Source of the DNA: Apoderus coryli
Lineage: Eukaryota; Arthropoda; Insecta; Coleoptera; Attelabidae
Reading direction: 5' to 3'
Assembly: GCA_911728435.2 (NCBI GenBank)
Contig: OU452203.1
Span: 17,071,651-17,135,650 of the forward strand
DNA length: 64,000 nucleotides
Shown here in pieces: positions 47,703-60,254 of this stretch (its first letter is position 1; every line of letters begins with the position of its first letter). The notes beneath the pieces are model-generated. The model did no database searches and had not been told where the DNA came from. It was given only the letters and a program-made list of their open reading frames with translations. Made by a program: the position numbers and the translations under genes.

Positions 47703-49010
47703 TGCAGGGTGTCCATGAACTGACTGTACAAGGCTTATGAATTCCCCAACTAAAAATAAGCCGATCTATGCAAATATACCTATATCCAATGTTGATTCGT
47801 TTTGCCTCTACAGTGCGCTAAAGTTATCAAATTAATATCGTTTTTCCGGAATCATTTCTAAACGCCTTTATCGATGTTCACTAATATTGGAACTAAGACG
47901 CAAATTCGATATTTTGTTAATGCCTAGAAATTTAAAAATGGCACGTGATTCGTAAATAAAATTTTGTATTTTTGTTGCCCTTAAAACAGCTTTTATATTA
48001 ACTACTAGTTTAATGATTATAACAAATGTCTCTTATTTGTTTAGTGGCCAACAGTTAAAATAAAATCGGACATAACGATAGTGTTATTTCTTTTACTTAA
48101 CTTACTGGTTCTTTAAAAGAGAATATTATTCTATCGCTGAGAGTGTTGACATGCTACTGATATATGGATTATGTGAGAGAAATGGACGTATGAGTGTCAG
48201 CGTCTATCGTGAAAAATATCCAGACCACAGAATTCCTAACCAACGAACTTTCGCGAATATTGAGAGGCTACTCGGCTACTTAGAGAAACGGGTAGTTTTC
48301 TTGGAAATAATAATGTTAAACAGAATTGAGGATGATCCCAGTTAAGCTGTAGATGCTTAGGGTTCGTATTGGAGGTTTCCAAAAGAACAATTAATATGCT
48401 GTCCAACAGGTGCAAAATCTTTTGCCAATGGACCCTGAAAGTCGGCTGACGTTTTGCCGTTTCATCCAGACAATGAGAATACCAAATGTAAACTGTCTTA
48501 AGAAAATTTGATTATCGGACGAGGCTGCGTTCGCGAGATCTAGAAATTTACATAACGAACATTTTCATAGCGATGAAAATTCTCATATGCGTTCGGGGAG
48601 AAACATTTCCAGCATCAATTTAGAATTCATGTTTGGGCATGTATGATTGACAATTTCATTATTGGACCAGTTGTAATGCCAAATCGGTTAAAATAGGATA
48701 ACTATCTACTCTTCTTGCCAAACGCTCTTCGTCTGAAATGTGGTTTGCTCACGACCCTACCCCACTTTAGTATCAACGTTTGGAGATTTCTAAATGAAAC
48801 ATATCCTTCATAAGATATCCTAATAGATGGATCGGAAGCACCCGTAAATTGGCCAACAAGAAATATAAAAGGCAACCCTCGTACAGTAGAGTTCTCAGTA
48901 GTAGAGTAGCAAAAATATTGAAAACGCGTCTTACATTCAGTAGATACTCCAAGGATTGTGGAGTATTCTGTTTCATTTGATTGTGAGTATGTAGGTATTT
49001 TTTTCTCGAA
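47703..49010 (+). pseudogene. Mariner/Tc1-like element fossil with transposase on + strand
   Basis: Left end CAGGGTGTCCATGAACTGAC, repeated at 53063. The transposase starts near 48145 (MLLIYGLCERNGRMSVSVYR, then a YPDHRIPNQRTFANIERL HTH part), a signature common in insect mariner relatives. Around 48520 LSDEAAFARSRNLHNEHFHS gives the first catalytic Asp. Around 48610-48680 a MFGHV...FIIGPVVMP part follows. Near 48790 RFLNETYPS and 48840 PVNWPTR mark the region before the third acid. Stops and shifts throughout. An A run at 49035-49050 follows. Confidence 0.65.
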
Positions 49011-49889
49011 TGCATTTATATACAAAATTTATACAAAAAAAAAAAAAAAAGACTAAAAAAATGCAGTATAATTTATAGAGGTCAGTCATTCCTACCTACG
49101 AAATCAGTGAAAGTAGCTTCTATAGACAGTCTATAGCCGTCGCAACAGTTGTTCAACATAGTAATTATATTATTTATTACCATTTATAAATGCAGTTGCA
49201 GTCTATTTTAAATGATTATTATTATTGCAACTTGACATTTTCGATGAGAGGAGACGTGTTCATAATAATATGTGAAAGCCACATTTAATATGAAATACAC
49301 TTACTACTGTGAACAACAGCATTCGAGTGAAGAATTTAATTTAATACGAGTCCTTGACATATTTATGTGTTCCGCTTCACTAAATCTCTCACTCACTTAG
49401 TTTGCTGTACTTCAAAAATCTGGCGATTCGTCGCGTCGAGAAAAGTTAATAAAAATTCTGCATGATATTTCCTATTGCATGACGAATTATTAAGCATTAT
49501 ATGGAAAAAAATCCTGTTTTTGTACAGACGCTAAATCAATATCGAATCTCATACTGTAACATGTGGCACCTTCGAGAATACACAAAAAAATCATTTCTCG
49601 ATATCCTTGATAAATTTGATATCTAAAGCCTTTTCGTTGTCCTCTATAGGAAACTGTCAAGGAACACAAAGTTCCACTGTTTAGGAAGATGAAAAACCAA
49701 CTAGATAAATCGCTGAGCGAATCCTGCCGTCTTTTCAGCGATTTATTTGATTTCCAAAATGTGAATGAGCAGTGGCGCGGATAAGATGTTGCAGAGGTTT
49801 TGGCATTATATTATTCAAATTGATCTTGAACCTACCATTATCATTTTGTAATTATCCACATATTACAATGCACAACGGGACGTTTTGAG

Positions 49890-50190
49890 AACGCCGTATG
49901 GGGAAAGTTTCGTCCATGCGAGACGAGCGTTTTTTTAACAACGCTATCCAAAAGTGGGTTAGGAACTTTGAAACTAAGGACTCACCAATACCAAAAAGAG
50001 TTGCCAAAAATACGTGCACGACAGAGAATATTCAAACGGTATGTAATTCATTGGATGAGACTCCACAAAGATCATTTCTAAGACGAAGTTTAGCTCTCGG
50101 GTTATTCTATGGTACCGCGATAAGAATTTTACATACAGACCTTCGCTGCCATCTCTCCTTTACTCGATTAATGGTTTGTTAGAGATAACT
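49890..50190 (+). pseudogene. Mariner-like transposase N-terminal fragment
   Basis: FNNAIQKWVRNFETKDSPIP is the R-I-W-V-KFRDTGS type helix of mariner-like DNA-binding domains. It is followed by RVAKNTCTTENIQTVCNSLD, TPQRSFLRRSLALGL and AIRILHTDLRCHLSFTRL, the second HTH and the ILHEDLHFHPYK-like linker. The catalytic domain is not found downstream. Truncated fossil, independent of the neighbouring one at 47.7-49.0 kb. Confidence 0.65.
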
Positions 50191-53062
50191 GGTCCTTATC
50201 TTTTGAGTAAGAAGCTGGAAAGTAACAATAATTTTTTCTTCCTGCGATAGGGAACTAAACACAACGAAGTCTTGCCTTGTGTAGATATCTTTTCAAACTA
50301 CTACTAGTCTGGAACCAGACCCTCCAACTTTGTACAGAAGATGCAATTATGATTTTTTTCTGGGATTGAAAAACCTCTCTTAAATTTTGGGTAACCATAA
50401 TTATCCTGGAAGAAGCAATTTTATCACAACAGAATTTAATTCTTCAAATTCAACTGTCTCATTTTAGACTTCAACATGAGTATGGGTTTGCGAAAATTCA
50501 ATAATTTTATCCTAGCCAAAATGAAATGGAAAACAACGCGAACATAAAGGATATTTAAGAACTATTATAAGAAGGGTAAATTGAACTGTGCAAGTTTGTT
50601 TAAATGAATGCAATTTAACACCCATAAAAAACATCGTTTAAGTTTAAATGATACCGATGATTGTGCTGAATTTCTTTCTAAAGCTGCTAGGACCAATGCT
50701 GATCCGAGAGAAATACAGTCACCAATCCTGATTTGTTGCTTTACCAGATTAGGACTTATTGAGGAATATCATGGATTCGTATAAACCTTGTTAGAGTTAA
50801 TGTTCCGAAGGATATAGAATGTAGGTCTCTCAACTGGCTCCATATAATTTTGACGAGGGGAAATAATAGGGTATTTTGTATATTCTGAATCGGGGCTGGA
50901 AGATTCATAGCGACATTAACATTAAGAATTTAGTTTATCTTATAGCTAGATTTATAATATTATAGGTACTAAATTATTATGTATTTGAGTTACATATAGT
51001 TCCAGATTGCTAATTAAATATTTGAGAAAGATTTAAGAATACGTGCCAACTTCTTAACTAAATTCACAAAACGCACGAAGGAATTTAGTAAGTACAACAC
51101 CTGTCATTTCCGTTTCAAAGAAAACACAAGCAGCTTATGTTTCTGAACATACAAAAAGGTTTCGAATTGTGTGGAATCTCAAATTACTTGGTTAAAATTC
51201 ATGAGGTACATACTGGTATGAATTTACGTAGGTAGGTAGTAGCTTTTTCACAATGAGAAGGGAACATGTGATGTTACGTACAAAATAATAGATGTAAAAC
51301 TAGAATATGTATGTCGTTTTAAATTGACAATGGGACGAAATTTTGTCGGAAATTCATAGACGTATAAACAAAATGGCATCTATCGTAACTTTTAAAAGAA
51401 AAAATCGTGCTTTTGAAGTTTGTCAGGCACATTGTGGTGTTATTTACACAAATAATCAGATCAATATAAATGTTGTTATGCTGAGACAGGTGGCTTCAAT
51501 GGCAAAATAGATGCTAAAGCCAAATCCAACCCGGATTTTTGAAAGAATATTAGAAGATAGATATACAGTCAGCCACTATCTGGATATTGAATTGAACAGC
51601 ACTGGACGATTGGGTTCAGTTTGTAATGAAACACATGATTTTGTTACTCTTTACAAAATAATGTAATTTGATATGCGACTTCTAAACAAGACATTTGATA
51701 AGGCATTAAAAAAAATTATCAAGATCCCGAACATGCGCTCAAAATGAGTGGGTGTTTACCGGACCCTCCACTGCGACCACTGAGAGTCTATTGTGGCTCA
51801 TTTATATTTCATTTTTAATGAAGTCGATTATTTTGCTGGGAGAGCTTTCTTTTAGACTCGATAGTATCACATCATTATGAAAAATATTTTACCTAGTTTT
51901 CATGGAAATTATATTGAAAAATAAAATAAGGAACTTTTAACTCCGCTCTCGTAGTTTAAATGCACTTGTTGACATTCACAATGATAATTATGAATATTAT
52001 GTAAACAAAAAATGATTCATAATACAACAAACAAATGTCCGTGATGCATAATAAAAATAAGATCACTGAAAACATCATGGGAGATTTGTAAATATGCTTG
52101 TCAACACAAAAATAAATTATTAACGTCTAATGTAATTTTATATTTTCGGCTGGCTTGGGTGTAAAATGATGTGAATGTATTTACATCACGTTTAAAATAT
52201 AGAATGGTACGTTATAGTAGAGTAGATACGGTACACCGATAAAATGCAAATTACATAAAGCAGAATAACGTATGTAAGATTCAATGAATAATTCTGTGTC
52301 GCTACAGTAATAATTTGTCATATTTCTGGATTAATTTGTCTCAAAATGAACGGTTTACTCTGAAATATGAAGTATGATTGTTGATTATGTGTTCTTACTA
52401 ATAATAATACATAAAAATAATTAGATATTTACGTATAGACAATCTCTAATTAGTTATTGAAGACGTATGATTCAATCAAAATGACCTTCTCGTCAGTTAA
52501 GCTATGCAAGTTATTTTATACATGATCATTGGAGTGGAACAATTAATTATTAGCGATTTTTAAAATAATTAACCGAACGCCGCATTTGCCCTGCTCTAAA
52601 AGTTTTTTCTTTCCACTTCTTTTGGAAGTTTTCTAGACGCTCTTCGTTCATTAAGGCGAAAAACATTAACAACTACACTGTAATCAGGATTCCTAAATTC
52701 CTTTTCGTTTTATAATTTTGAGACGATCCAGGCAGTGTCTTCAGTTCTTAAACTAGTTGTTTCTGATGTAATTTTAGTTCTACTTGTACACTATATAGTC
52801 AATAGGCATCAAGATTAACAGAGTGACTTTTGACTAAAAGAACAAAGAAAATGGAACGCATTCTGATTTTTGCCTTGATCAAAGAAAATTGAATATCTCT
52901 ATTATTTTTATTAAAATAAATTACAATTAATGAGGAAAATTGAACCTCTTCCTTCCTTTAACACTGGCTATACCATAGTAATTGCTGAATGTTCACGTGT
53001 TTGTTTCGCACAGCACGTTTTCATATTTTTCGTAGCTTGTCGCTAGATTTAAAATATCGATA

Positions 53063-53145
53063 TACAGGGTGTCCATGAAATGACTGTACAACGCTTAACC
53101 ACAAATTCCTCAACTAAAAATAAGCCGATCGAGGCAAATAACTAG
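53063..53145 (+). repeat. Solo transposon end related to 47703
   Basis: TACAGGGTGTCCATGAAATG and the following ~60 bp (…CTGTACAACGCTT, CAACTAAAAATAAGCCGATC) match the left end of the element at 47703. No transposase follows, so this is a deleted or miniature derivative. Its other end was not located. Confidence 0.65.
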
Positions 53146-54335
53146 CTATGTTAGTAATTTTCTTTTTATAAATCAGCATTTGGAATGTAAATTTTAAATG
53201 TTGCTGATTGATTCCACTACCTTCAGCAATGGCGGTTTGAAAATTAAAAAAAAAACGATGATGCTGCGAAACATGTTTGGTAAATAAATAAGATTTTTAG
53301 AGAAATCTATTAAAAGTAAATTTATTGCTGACTTTTCTTTCAAGAATAAGTTTCTACTAGTGTTTAACATTTTTTTGGACAGTTTAATAGTAACGTATTT
53401 CCGATTGACTTAAAATTAAAGGTATTGTAATAATTCAATGTCGAATATCAAATAAAGAATAACATGTTTATAAACATTTCTCTAATTATCAGTCTACCCA
53501 CTGCGAAGTATTGTTAAGCATTTTTAAAATTTTTTGTAATATATTCTTGCATATATCTTTGTTTTTTTACATTATTGAGCTCAACTTTAATCATTATTGT
53601 TTAAAATTTAATTTTGGTGTCCAATATCTATTTTGAAAGTTTTTATTTCTGCAAAAACCTGTTACAAAACACATTAAATCTCTCAAAATGTCGTAGAAAT
53701 TCTAATCAAAACGACGCTTAAAGCAAAGTTCAATCTAGCACAGCTGACACTTAACCTCAATAGTGTTGTCAAGGCTCAAAATATAGATGGTGACCCTCGT
53801 ATACGTCATTATGCGTAATTGGGTAACAAAAGCTAATTTCAGACTATTAGTTTTAAATTGCCAAAATTCGCCTGTATATATATACACAAAGCTTTAAGTG
53901 TGCATTTGATTGCATTTTATTTGTTTGCCCAAAGCTGCTACTCTGTTACATACAAATCTGTAGGTAGGTATGTTCTTACATACATATAGGACAACCAATA
54001 GGTAGCTGTCTCCTACACGACTAAAAGCTTTTCCTTGCTGAAAATGCAGAATTTCAGTTGATCGAGCAAAAGTAGGTATAACTGGGAATATTATTCCCGA
54101 CAATGTTGACATACTTTTGGGGGAAATTCGAATTTCAATCGACCATCGGCATCAGAAGTAGATGTAGATCTAAGTTACATAGAACCAGTAATATATATTT
54201 TCAAGTAAAGTGTTTTTTCATATCTAGTTAAAGTTAGAAGTATCTTATTCAACTTTATTGAAAATTTTATTGCTTCTTATTCAATTCAAGTTTATTTTTC
54301 CCAAAGCTGTGTGAGTAGAATAAGAGATTATTATA

Positions 54336-54360
54336 CAGGGTGATTAACAACCTTCTAGTG
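54336..54360 (+). repeat. Mariner-like terminal motif
   Basis: TTATACAGGGTGATTAACAA resembles the start of a Tc1/mariner or miniature element. No mate identified. Confidence 0.35.
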
Positions 54361-54739
54361 CGATATTTTTTGCATTAAGATGCAACGCACCACCAGAACC
54401 GATACGACGCTTTATGATTGTTGAAATAATAGATATCGTGATAAAATAGTTGAAATGAATGAAAGATATCCACAGTATTTGACGATATAGATTCTTGCTT
54501 GGCATATAAAATATAACTTGAGGTTATGTTAATTTTTCTTTAATAAAACAAGTGAAAGTCAAATAAAAACAATCAAATTATTAATTATTTTTTAAATAAA
54601 ATTATTTTTATATTACGATTTATATGTTAATAGAAATACCACAGCCACGATCTACTAAATTTGTATAAATATATCGTCTAAATGTTGTGTAAGTTACAAC
54701 ACCGGATAAACTGTTTGTTAATAAAATAAAGTGATTTGT

Positions 54740-54855
54740 TTATTACTCTTGTACCGGCACGGCATAGTGTCTATCGTATAACAGACCGGTCGGGTCGGTG
54801 GGAGTGTCGTTTGTTGTATTATCATTAATAAATTCAGCTGTATTTTTAGGTAAGT
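54740..54855 (+). other. GC-rich block ending at an AG/GTAAGT junction
   Basis: Within very AT-rich intron, about 60 bp (54753-54812) are markedly GC-rich and contain CAGACCGGTCGGGTCGG. They are followed by T-rich sequence TGTATTTTTAG joined to GTAAGT at 54849/54850. Options are a second recursive splice site, an alternative first exon with its donor, or part of an old LTR. The sequence alone does not decide. Confidence 0.35.
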
Positions 54856-55839
54856 AGCTGATTGTTTTATTTCTGATTCTTGGTTCTTAGTCGATTTTAA
54901 TATGCCTTCAGCATGCTGTATGAATGTAAATCCAATTATAATAGTACATTAAAACAAGAGCAAAATGGCAAACTAATATCAGTTTTACTATTTCCCAAAA
55001 ATGAAATGGTTACAAGCTATTCCGAGTATGTACAGTAGAATGGTTTACTAACCGTATTGTGGTGTTGTCTGTTCTTGGTTTGTCTTAAAGAAAGCTGTGG
55101 AAATATAGCTACTCAAATAATTAAATTTCACACATCGACAATATAACGTTATTAACCTAACGTTAATGTATTCCGTAATCAGTTAATAACGTGACACGTT
55201 ATTCCAAAGTATGTGCGTCCGTACAGAATAACGTGAACGCTAGTTACATGACTAATAAGGGTTTCAAAAACTCCTTATTGCATTATTGAATAACCAACCC
55301 CTAGAAGTTTGATATCATACTTAATGAATTAATGAAAAGCAAACAAATATACCTGGGATGAATGAGTCTTCCAATCAAGAATCTAAATTGCTCTCATCTT
55401 ATTAATTATTAGCAAATATTTCCCTGAAAAATAAAATAGAATATTACACACGACGGTATACTCAAATATATTTGCTCTTTTACAAGTAAGTACGTCCATA
55501 ATAAAATCTGCAAAAAATTCTTGCTAATATAGTTGTTTTGTTGTTATGACTCTATACTAGAAGATGTTCACATAAAATATTTAAAATCCTTTGTTAAAGC
55601 ATACATGATACCTACCATAATACGTCGTTATTTCTCAGTGAAGTCTCCTTCAAACATAAATCTTAATGCACTGAAACTGAACGCAAAAAAGAATAACGAC
55701 TTCTACATCTACTACTCAAACACCTATTATTTACTGCATGCTTTCTACTTGTTTGTTAGAAGCTTCCTTTATATCACATTTTTAAAATATAGCCAATAAA
55801 TCTACTTAACCATGTTTTACCCCTTTGTTAAATATAACA

Positions 55840-56060
55840 TAAATGCGAGGTTTGTCCCATGAATATCCCACCCTTTCGAAGTAATTCTTTGACTGATCGG
55901 ATCGGTTCTTCCACGTCCTGAGCAGTTTTCGAATTCATGACACTCGTCGCATTTGCTTGGATAGTCTCTATTTTGTCGAAACAATGCCCTTTTCGCGGAA
56001 TTTTTAATCTTTGGAACAGAGAAAAGTCGCGCTGACGAAGTTCTATAATATCTAAATGTG
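55840..56060 (-). pseudogene. Mariner-like transposase C-terminal fragment
   Basis: The minus strand reads FSLFQRLKIPRKGHCFDKIE, then TIQANATSVMNSKTAQDVEE, ending near GIFMGQT. This corresponds to the stretch after the third catalytic acid in SETMAR/Mos-like transposases (YFLFP.LK..L.G..F...E.I). No catalytic part is preserved nearby. Confidence 0.55.
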
Positions 56061-57782
56061 TTTTATAAACTTTTGTTACGGGTCAATTTCGTCATTACGT
56101 ATGAGTTTCAACAACGTTTTTCGACACCTCAAAAAGCGGTTGCTGCATTCAGAATGCATGTTTTGGAGATACCTCAATCAGAGTATAATTAACCTGTTCG
56201 TGTTATGATTATTGAGATATTGAGGTTAGAGGAGTTAACGTATGGTGTTAAAGTGTGGTACTTATTAGCGTATTGTCGTTAAATCAGCTGGTTTTCTAGA
56301 TGGTCAGGAGAGTTTTACAGAGTATTACGTTTGTTCCAACAGCTAAAGTTGGTGCACCCCTGTAAGTTGGAACCTGTTGCTTGTGAACTACTTTCGGGCC
56401 ACCTTAAGCTGAGCCAGTGAATACTTCACTGTTACAATTATTAACATCTCGAAATCAACCCTTATACTTGTTGTTTGTTTAACTTTAAGAACTTCACGAG
56501 TTAAAAAGTTATACTGATTATTTCGGAAAAACTCCTTCCTTGTTCGATGTGAACTATAAGTTCAACGTTATTATTAAAGTAAACACAAATTAAGAAATGT
56601 TATAAGGAATGAAAAGCCTGAACAGAATATATATGAAGTATAAAATATTTTACAAATTTTAATGTGCATCGTGTTCTTCTAACGTACAACTAACAATAGT
56701 AGCTCCGATCACAGTTTGAGTAGGATGAAAGAAATGTCTTCAACTTTAAAATCTTAGACCAGAAAATGTATATACTGTATGTATATATCTATAAATTATT
56801 AATATTTTCAGGCTTTTAGGAACATCTGTCAGACAATAGTGTGAAAATACTTTTCTCGCTTCTTGTGTACGCGTACGTACTGTGCTGACAGCAAGAAAAT
56901 ACACAATTACTGTGCATAATTTAACAACAACTTACTTGTGCTTATTTCGCTAGACAGCACATTTATAATTATTATTATAATTATTAAAAAGTTGCACAGC
57001 TGCAATAAAAGATAAAATATGAAATAAGTTCCATAAAAATAGTATGGTAAGTACGAGAAAACTTGCGCATCTGTCCTGCTATCGCACCTTCGAAAGTGTG
57101 TGTGTTATTATGTTTGTTTTTGTGCTCTAATCCCGAAATATAAAAGACAATCCTCGTACAGAACACCCCATAGAGGTAATGTGGCTTGGCTGAAAAACAT
57201 TAGGTACCATAAATTAAATAAATCATAAAGTTTTAACAGTAACGCAAGAATCGTCATTACCACCCGTCACACTTAATCGCTTCGTCTTCCTTTCACTACA
57301 TTTCAATTGAGGGCACAGGAAAATGGGTCAATTCTAAATGAAATAATTCTAGAATTCCACACCAAATAGGCTTTAGTATCATTCTACTGTTAGTGATGGG
57401 AAAAAGAGATCAAGTAATTCGATAACGAAAATGTTATTTCTGTAAATGTATCCCTAAGGCTCTATGCGGATGGTGGCACTTGAACAAATACGTGCCCGGA
57501 GTTTGGGAAAAGCTTCATTATATACAGAATACTTGTAATACCCATCTTGTTTCTCACAATCAATGGTACGAAGGATTAAAGTGTAATTTTTTTTTGTATT
57601 AAGAAAATTTCACACAAGAACAATTTCGTCGCTTTGTACTTTCTCATTTGTCAAAACAACAATGTCTATATACGACGGGTCCAAGATAAGGAAGGCTAGT
57701 AAAGGGGTTTCGGAAACTCTTAAAGTTATTTTGGTGTTCAACAAAATGTTGTTTCGAAGTCTGACAAACTAATATAAAAGAA

Positions 57783-58356
57783 GTCTGTAAACTAAATACC
57801 TAGTATCTTTCATGGATGTGTATTATTGGGGTTTTATCAGTTCATGTTATGTTTCTACCATAGAATATCTAGAGGTAAATAAGGAATTTATAGTAGCTGC
57901 AAAATAAAAATACTTTACAAAAATCTATATCAGTATGTTCTATCATTTTAAACAAAGCTTTGTTGTGCTTTTGGTAAATAATAACATACGCTCTTTAGAG
58001 TAATTCCGAAACAACCGAACTATTTATACTTGATAAATAATAGATATGAATCAAAAAGAAGGGATCAACAATTAACAGGGATCCATTGTTTTGTAACTTA
58101 AAAGTAACCATAAGCTCAGTGTAACCTGATTTTAATTTTGTAATTTTTTCAAAATACGTTAAAAGTTCCTATGAGACCTAGTTGCCATAACGTATTTTGC
58201 AAATTATATTTAATAAGTCTGTTAACTAAGCAAGAATATTTCTTGGATATATATGTATATTATTGGAGTTTTATCAGTTCATGTTATGTTCCTACCATAG
58301 AATGTCTAGAGGCCGATAAGGGCTTTATAATAGCTGCAAAATAAACGTTATTTTAC
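57783..58356. repeat. Duplicated intron segment (two diverged copies, 435 bp apart)
   Basis: Copy 1 at 57783-57918 and copy 2 at 58218-58356 share GTTTTATCAGTTCATGTTAT, CTACCATAGAAT and TAGCTGCAAAATAAA in the same order and spacing, with roughly 15-20% difference by eye. Either an old tandem duplication or two copies of one repeat. Confidence 0.8.
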
Positions 58357-58784
58357 CTACCTATCTAACGAATTTAATGTGGTATTTGCTTTTACGGAAT
58401 TTCGTAATATAAATTATGTAATATTGTCTAGTTGTTTCTGGAATGAGTTATGAGGCCATGGAAGTAAACTAAAATAATAAGATTTAGTGGAAAATTCGCC
58501 GTGAGCCATTAGCACATAAATTTTTTAGCAAGACATCTTTAAATTATAATAGTGAATATATCTTGGTAAATTTAGTACAGATATATATTTCTTTGGTACA
58601 TAGAGTTGTTGATAATTTCTGCGATTTATTAGATAATATAAATAATTTTGCTGCACAATACATCAAACTGTTACGTTGATGATGATGATTGATATAAGAA
58701 TTTTCGCTACAGTTGTTAACATTTAAATATCTGCCGCAAATTTGTATTCCACGTATAGTTTTTTATAATTATCCTTCATTCCAG

Positions 58785-59116
58785 ATCCCTATCCAAGTGA
58801 ACCGGCTCGCTTCGAAGAAATCATACCAGCTGGTCCTGGTTATCCAGCAGAACAGTTTGCAGCGGCCGAAACGTTCCGTAAAACGGCTGCTGTTGCAGTA
58901 GCGGCAGTTGCACCACCCTCCGCAGCTACACCAGCAGATTTCAGGGATCAGCGAGCGGCGGCCACAGTGGTAGCAGCTGTAGGAGGTGCCCCACCACAAC
59001 CGGCGACACATTTTCAACAACCCGGTGCTGTTTTGATGGTTTATGGTTTAGACCCCTTGCGTACAAATGCAGACAAGTTGTTTAATTTGATGTGTCTGTA
59101 TGGAAATGTGGCAAGG
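58785..59116 (+). CDS. sm: sm (hnRNP-L) exon: Ala/Pro-rich linker and N-terminal half of RRM3
   Basis: Coding exon of 332 nt after an acceptor ATTCCAG (58784), before donor GTAAGA (59117). Two leading bases complete the previous codon; 110 codons follow and the exon ends in phase 0. The first ~80 residues are a low-complexity linker rich in Ala, Pro and Val, with Gln near its end. The last ~35 residues begin RRM3: VLMVYGL is the RNP2 strand and NADKLFNLMCLYGNVAR is helix 1 and the following turn. This closely matches the VLMVYGLD...FNVFCLYGNV pattern of the vertebrate family. GC content is clearly higher than the surrounding intron. The RRM is split at the same point where the next exon resumes with IKFLKSKEG, so the two exons together give a full fold. 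Confident assignment. Confidence 0.97.
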
Positions 59117-59194
59117 GTAAGAAAAATGTTTTATTAATTATATATTCTAATTTACCTGTCGAATTCTTCTAAACTCTGAAGATATCGCATATCT

Positions 59195-59665
59195 ACATGT
59201 CATTGGTCTCCAAGGGGACAATTTTAGAACGATCGTCTTCATGTATTTCTATACAAGCAACACGTGTCAGGTGTATGTTCTCCTCTGGTGTCCCTCAAAG
59301 ATCTCCGGTGGGATTATTACTATTTCTAAGATGTTGTCGCTAATTGTTGCCATCATGATTTACAATAATCTGTAGATTTTAACACTATAGAAGCGATGAA
59401 AACTTGTAACCCTACGTTCGGTCAAAATTTGAAATGAGGATTTCTTAAAGAACAGTGTCGCCTTAGGAAACATATGGTAAGATTAGGCCTAGAAGAGAGC
59501 GACGAATGCAGACAAGAAACTCCTGACCCTGATAACCTAGTAACAGAACACGCCGCTATCAGAAACAATCGCAAGGAATACTTGGGGCAAGGTGGAGACG
59601 TGTTGTCCCCGAAACCAGCCAAGTTACTGGAGGCCATAAGAGCTTATAAAACAGTGACCATTGCC
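59195..59665 (+). pseudogene. Non-LTR retrotransposon fossil (RT and C-terminal pieces)
   Basis: 59276-59336 reads SSGVPQRSPVGLLLFLRCCR, a decayed PQGSxxGPLLF box. 59474-59650 reads RLGLEESDECRQETPDPDNL, VTEHAAIRNNRKEYLGQGG and SPKPAKLLEAIRA. This is the C-terminal end of insect EN-RT-RNaseH elements (LGLxxSDECR...ETPxHLVxECPA...KxLGQ). The two pieces are close together, so the middle is deleted. It lies just downstream of the RRM3 exon. Confidence 0.75.
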
Positions 59666-60254
59666 ATATTCATAATCTTGTTTGGTGATGTTTTGATGGT
59701 CAAATGAATATTACTTTCTATTTTGTCACAGCAAATGTTTCTCTTTAATAATAAGTAAATTTATACGTGCTGAAAATAAAATGGAAATAAATCCGTGTTA
59801 TAGTAAGCGAAAGAACGGTTTTTGTGTTTTAAATTGATTTTCTTTTCGTTTGCCTCGCTTCTTCCTATATAAAATACTCTGCTCTGTCCGTTTCTCGTCG
59901 TTTTCCTGACTTTTGTTTTTTAATTCAACTATCATTCATTCCATTTCGTTGTTATACTTGCCTAAAATAGCATCTCAAAATTTATTAAGCTCTCATAAAG
60001 AGAACGTATTATGCAAATTAGCTTTTGATTTATTTAAAAAAAATGTGGAGGTGACGACTCTTCTTTGCTTTGGAGAAAAAAAAATGTTGGGCGGTCTATG
60101 GAAATGACCACTGCAGAATTCATCACAACACTCAAAATATGAAGTTTTTGAGGAGGTTTGTATTGTAGATAACATATAATTTTAAAACACACTTATTGTT
60201 AAGGAAATTCAAAAGTTTTTTATTGAATGTGAAGTACAATCGATACAATTAAGT

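Larger units (their letters stand above)
40148..58784 (+). other. sm: Long sm intron (18.6 kb) before RRM3
   Basis: Bounded by GTAAGT (40148) and ATTCCAG (58784). It holds the DD41D mariner, the 48-nt candidate exon at 46498, several transposon fossils and a 435-bp-spaced duplication at 57783-58356. No other host gene is recognised. Stretches 42625-46490, 46550-46930, 49070-49890, 50200-55830 and 56110-57780 are AT-rich with only short chance ORFs. Confidence 0.8.

Noticed and set aside
48702..49025. Minus-strand ORF of 107 codons
   Set aside because: It lies over the plus-strand mariner fossil, whose plus frame carries recognisable transposase motifs, so this is a shadow.
58769..59020. Minus-strand Cys/Trp-rich ORF
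   Set aside because: Antisense of the Ala/Pro-rich sm exon; its odd composition follows from GCN/CCN codons on the other strand.
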